In this document: one piece after another, positions 6,550-8,606 of the stretch
Layout: every line of letters begins with the position of its first letter
How positions within the stretch are numbered: the stretch's first letter is position 1
DNA from: Prolixibacteraceae bacterium
GTDB lineage: Bacteria; Bacteroidota; Bacteroidia; Bacteroidales; Prolixibacteraceae
Direction of reading: 5' to 3'
Length of the DNA stretch: 8,606 nucleotides
Assembly: GCA_003516705.1 (NCBI GenBank)
Contig: DPCJ01000197.1
Coordinates: 1 to 8,606, forward strand
Position numbers and translations under genes: made by a program
The notes under the pieces: generated by a model
The model's database searches: none
Seen by the model: the letters and a program-made list of their open reading frames with translations, nothing else
Told to the model about the DNA's origin: nothing

Positions 6550-6577
6550 AGTATCGAGTATCAAGTATTAAGTTCTG
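6550..6577. repeat. 7-bp tandem repeat in the iorA-iorB spacer
   Basis: Three consecutive 7-base units, AGTATCG, AGTATCA and AGTATTA (6550-6570), are followed by a degraded fourth, AGTTCTG (6571-6577). The third base and most other positions are constant and variation is at unit ends. It falls in the 69-base gap between iorA and iorB and does not form a hairpin terminator. Confidence 0.7.
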
Positions 6578-6602
6578 TAAAATCATCCAGATTTATTGCA
6601 TA

Positions 6603-8210
6603 CTATTCGTTTTTTGAACTGCTCATTTTTTTCATCCGGGCAACCCGCTGCACACATTCGCGACGGCCAATCAATACCGAAACACCTTTAAAATCAACTT
6701 CTTCCCTGATAAGTTTTACTATTTCATCGTGATTCTTTTTGAGCGGCACAAAAATCCTGATGTGTTTCGTGTCAACCCCCACCCCTTCGCAGATTTTTTC
6801 AATCCTGCCTTTAGCCGATGAGTCTTGTCCGCCAGTCATTGCAATGGTTTCGTTATCAACAATAATAATATTGATGTTTGTTTTTTCAACCACACAATCG
6901 AGCAAACCGGTAATTCCTGAATGGGTAAAAGTTGAATCGCCGATTACCGCAAAAACAGGTTCAAGTCCGGCATCGGCAGCTCCTTTTGCCATGGTAATTG
7001 ATGCACCCATATCAACGCATGTATTCACTGTATTGTAAGGCGGCAAAGCGCCAAGCGTATAACAACCGATATCGGAGAATACCCTGCCATCACCATAGTC
7101 TGCTATTACTTCGTTTAATGCAAAATAGGTATCCTGGTGACCACAACCGGCGCATAATGAGGGTGGTCTGCCAACAAGCCCTGCCGGGACCTCAGCAATT
7201 TCAGGCTGTTCATGCCCGAGTGCTTTCCGCACATGGTCGGGGTTCAGTTCTCCGCGCCGTGGCAATGCACCGCTTAATCGGCCATGAACTTTTTTGCCGC
7301 GTTCAAAAAAATCGGTTAAGAGTTCCTCCACCAGCGGATATCCTTCTTCCATCACCAACAACTCGTCGCACTCTTTTTCAAGTTTACGGAGCCAGATTTC
7401 GGGAACCGGATATTGCGCAATTTTCACCACCGGATACGGACAATCTCCTTCCGGGTAGTTCTCTATCAGGTAGTTATAGGCTATTCCGCAACAAACAATT
7501 CCGAGGCTTTTGTCGGTGCCATGACTAAAAGTATTGTATTCCGATTCGTTTGAATATTTGAGCAAAAGTGGCTGTTTGTCAATCAGCTGCTGGTAGTATT
7601 TCCGGCTGTACGAAGGCAAAAGCATAAACTGCATTGGGTTTGCAGGAAGTTTCAGCATTTTTTCGGGCAGCAGTTCACGTTGTACAACACCTGCCCGCGA
7701 GTGTGCCAATCTTGTTGTAATACGCAGCAACACAGGCAAGCCTGTTTTTTCAGAAAACTCAAAAGCTTCATAAGTCATGTTGTAGGCTTCCTGCTGGTTC
7801 GATGGTTCGAACACGGGCAACAGCGCAAATTTTCCATAGAAACGTGAATCCTGTTCGTTTTGCGACGAATGTTGCGAAGGGTCGTCGGCCACAACTACTA
7901 CCAACCCTCCGTTAATTCCTGTAATTGCAGCGTTCATAAACACATCGGCAGCCACGTTTAGCCCAACATGTTTCATGCAGGTGATTGAACGTTTGCCGGC
8001 GTAACTCATTCCAAGCGCCGATTCCATCGCGGTTTTTTCGTTAGCCGACCACTGCCTGTGTATATTTCGCTCAACAGCAACTTCGTTTTCCTGAATGTAT
8101 TCGGTGATTTCGGTTGAAGGGGTTCCCGGATAAGCATAAACTCCCGAGATACCTGCGTCGATAGCCGCCTGGCCAATGGCTTCAACCCCTAAAAGTAATT
8201 TTCTTTGCAT
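6603..8210 (-). CDS. iorA: Indolepyruvate oxidoreductase subunit alpha, short form
   Basis: A 535-residue catalytic subunit that binds thiamine diphosphate and CoA. It partners IorB to convert aryl-pyruvate plus CoA to aryl-acetyl-CoA and CO2. The N-terminal domain begins LLLGVEAIGQAAIDAG and contains the YPGTPSTEI motif (27-35) and the family hallmark SSQNEQDSR (115-123). The TPP-binding domain begins with LCAGCGH (352-358). It continues with DIGCYTLG (380-387), GDSTFTHSGITGL (424-436), and DNETIAMTGGQ (452-462), which with GDS forms the TPP/Mg motif. Archaeal IorA proteins exceed 600 residues and end in a ferredoxin domain with two CxxCxxC clusters. Here the protein stops at residue 535, just after RRECVQRV, with no such cysteines. 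As I recall, Bacteroidota homologues are also about 530 residues, so this is probably a lineage form and not a truncation. First gene of iorAB; no Shine-Dalgarno. Confidence 0.94.
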   Translation of the reverse strand: MQRKLLLGVEAIGQAAIDAGISGVYAYPGTPSTEITEYIQENEVAVERNIHRQWSANEKTAMESALGMSYAGKRSITCMKHVGLNVAADVFMNAAITGINGGLVVVVADDPSQHSSQNEQDSRFYGKFALLPVFEPSNQQEAYNMTYEAFEFSEKTGLPVLLRITTRLAHSRAGVVQRELLPEKMLKLPANPMQFMLLPSYSRKYYQQLIDKQPLLLKYSNESEYNTFSHGTDKSLGIVCCGIAYNYLIENYPEGDCPYPVVKIAQYPVPEIWLRKLEKECDELLVMEEGYPLVEELLTDFFERGKKVHGRLSGALPRRGELNPDHVRKALGHEQPEIAEVPAGLVGRPPSLCAGCGHQDTYFALNEVIADYGDGRVFSDIGCYTLGALPPYNTVNTCVDMGASITMAKGAADAGLEPVFAVIGDSTFTHSGITGLLDCVVEKTNINIIIVDNETIAMTGGQDSSAKGRIEKICEGVGVDTKHIRIFVPLKKNHDEIVKLIREEVDFKGVSVLIGRRECVQRVARMKKMSSSKNE

Positions 8211-8234
8211 TGGTTGTAGTTAAAAATTCAGCCC

Positions 8235-8242
8235 CGAAAATA
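8235..8242 (-). promoter_or_regulatory. Weak -7 box candidate for iorAB
   Basis: The - strand reads TATTTTCG, one mismatch from TAnnTTTG, 24 bases before the iorA ATG. A CAAA (TTTG on the - strand) at 8269-8272 is the nearest -33 candidate but lies 26 bases away, longer than usual. It is the best match in the region upstream of iorA, but it is weak. Confidence 0.25.
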
Positions 8243-8330
8243 GGTCAAACCTGTATTTAAAACGATATCAAAACTCAGTAAAAAACAATCATTATTGTTC
8301 GGTAAAAATAATTCTTGGATTGAGATTCTT

Positions 8331-8381
8331 TCCCTGCCCGTCCCTGCCCGACTTAGTCATTCAGGCGGGCGGTCAGGCGGG
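8331..8381. repeat. GC-rich direct and inverted repeat
   Basis: TCCCTGCCCG occurs twice head to tail (8331-8340, 8341-8350). TCAGGCGGG occurs at 8361-8369 and 8373-8381. The C-rich half can fold back on the G-rich half with several G-T pairs, for example CCCTGCC (8332-8338) with GGCGGGG (8376-8382 region). Base composition is sharply richer in G+C than the surrounding DNA. It looks like a dispersed intergenic element, not a terminator, since no T run follows. Confidence 0.6.
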
Positions 8382-8420
8382 GCTTCATTTCATTTCGCTA
8401 CCGATGACAGATTCTTTTTT

Positions 8421-8494
8421 GCTGTCACCTCGACGATAGGAGAGGTCTGCTTGTTGGAAGAGATTTCTCCTCGCTTACTCGTCGAAATGACAGC
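8421..8494. repeat. Palindromic intergenic repeat (GCTGTCA...TGACAGC)
   Basis: Outer arms 8421-8436 (GCTGTCACCTCGACGA) and 8479-8494 (TCGTCGAAATGACAGC) pair at 14 of 16 positions. Inner arms 8438-8448 (AGGAGAGGTCT) and 8461-8471 (AGATTTCTCCT) pair at all 11 with two G-T pairs. The apical loop is 12 bases (8449-8460), with an asymmetric internal loop of 1 versus 7 bases. Read on the - strand, the TGTCATTTCGACGAG...GGAGAAATCT wording resembles intergenic repeats I remember as widespread in Bacteroidota genomes, but I cannot name the family. Confidence 0.75.
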
Positions 8495-8509
8495 GTTGAT
8501 GCGGCTTTC

Positions 8510-8561
8510 TGTCATTCTCATATTGTGCCCAATAAAAATTGGGTTGCTACTCAGGATGACA
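8510..8561. repeat. Second palindromic module (TGTCAT...ATGACA)
   Basis: Ends TGTCAT (8510-8515) and ATGACA (8556-8561) pair. The pairing continues with T-G, C-G, T-A, a mismatch and A-T. At the tip, CCCAAT (8528-8533) pairs perfectly with ATTGGG (8538-8543) around AAAA. On the - strand it starts TGTCATCCTGAGTAGC, similar to GTCATCCTGAG-type dispersed repeats. It lies 15 bases after the 8421-8494 element. Confidence 0.65.
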
Positions 8562-8606
8562 ATGAGTTAGAAGTAGAGAGACAGTTGATGGGGGCTGGGT
8601 TGGTGG

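Larger units (their letters stand above)
8211..8606. other. Non-coding region upstream of iorA with palindromic repeats
   Basis: This 396-base stretch contains no convincing gene. Bases 8211-8300 are AT-rich and should hold the iorA promoter. From 8331 to 8561 the sequence is dominated by overlapping direct and inverted repeats, listed separately. An open frame at 8295-8570 (+) exists only because the repeats happen to lack stops; its translation has no recognisable family and is unlike its neighbours. The last 45 bases (8562-8606) are purine-rich with a G-rich end, and I recognise nothing in them. Confidence 0.7.

Noticed and set aside
6998..7528. 176-codon open frame on the + strand inside iorA
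   Set aside because: It is fully antisense to the TPP domain and middle of iorA, which has clear family motifs; the Arg/His-rich translation is typical of a shadow frame.
6603..8210. iorA as a pseudogene truncated at its 3' end
   Set aside because: All TPP and substrate motifs are intact, the end is clean, and short IorA proteins are, to my knowledge, usual in Bacteroidota.
8421..8561. CRISPR array or attachment site
   Set aside because: Repeats are inverted modules with different interiors, not regular direct repeats with equal spacers; there are no cas genes, integrase or tRNA.
8295..8570. Open frame of 91 codons on the + strand upstream of iorA
   Set aside because: It consists almost entirely of palindromic repeats, starts in the promoter region, resembles no family and has no ribosome-binding or promoter support.

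Overview
The window looks like a stretch of chromosome from a Bacteroidota bacterium, most likely a member of Bacteroidia such as the Marinilabiliales/Prolixibacteraceae type (the order is a guess). Reasons: moderately AT-rich DNA, genes without clear Shine-Dalgarno sequences, several upstream sites matching the Bacteroidota -7 box TAnnTTTG, a secreted GH29 fucosidase, a eukaryote-like citrate synthase, and an IorA protein of the short kind without a ferredoxin tail. Codon use and protein families look uniform across the genes. I see no phage, transposase, CRISPR, tRNA or rRNA.

Layout. On the + strand, positions 1-414 hold the C-terminal part of citrate synthase, cut by the window edge and closed by a strong terminator, then a small nitroreductase (484-1038). 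A secreted alpha-L-fucosidase (1048-2370) and a small Cupin_3 protein (2497-2763) lie on the - strand. A lipoprotein-type metallophosphoesterase (2902-3801, + strand) diverges from the cupin gene and ends at a long perfect hairpin shared with the convergent transporter genes. From 3876 to 8210 all genes are on the - strand. In transcription order they are iorA, iorB, a short PiT-family anion permease, and a calcium/sodium antiporter of the CaCA family. The last 396 bases (8211-8606) carry no convincing gene. They hold the iorA upstream region and a composite of intergenic palindromic repeats.

How the genes work together. IorA and IorB form a thiamine-diphosphate oxidoreductase that converts aryl-pyruvates (from aromatic amino acids) to aryl-acetyl-CoA. 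The PiT-like permease and the CaCA antiporter are 13 bases apart and probably co-transcribed, but have their own promoter-like site separate from iorAB. The fucosidase stands alone, without SusC/SusD partners, so it is not part of a visible polysaccharide utilisation locus. The rest are ordinary housekeeping or accessory genes.

I do not see a clear undescribed system. The points most worth a second look are the tandem modules bounded by GTCAT/ATGAC at 8356-8561, the resemblance of the PiT protein to the CysP sulfate-permease branch, the missing Fe-S domain of IorA, and a 13-base promoter block shared by the phosphoesterase and permease genes.
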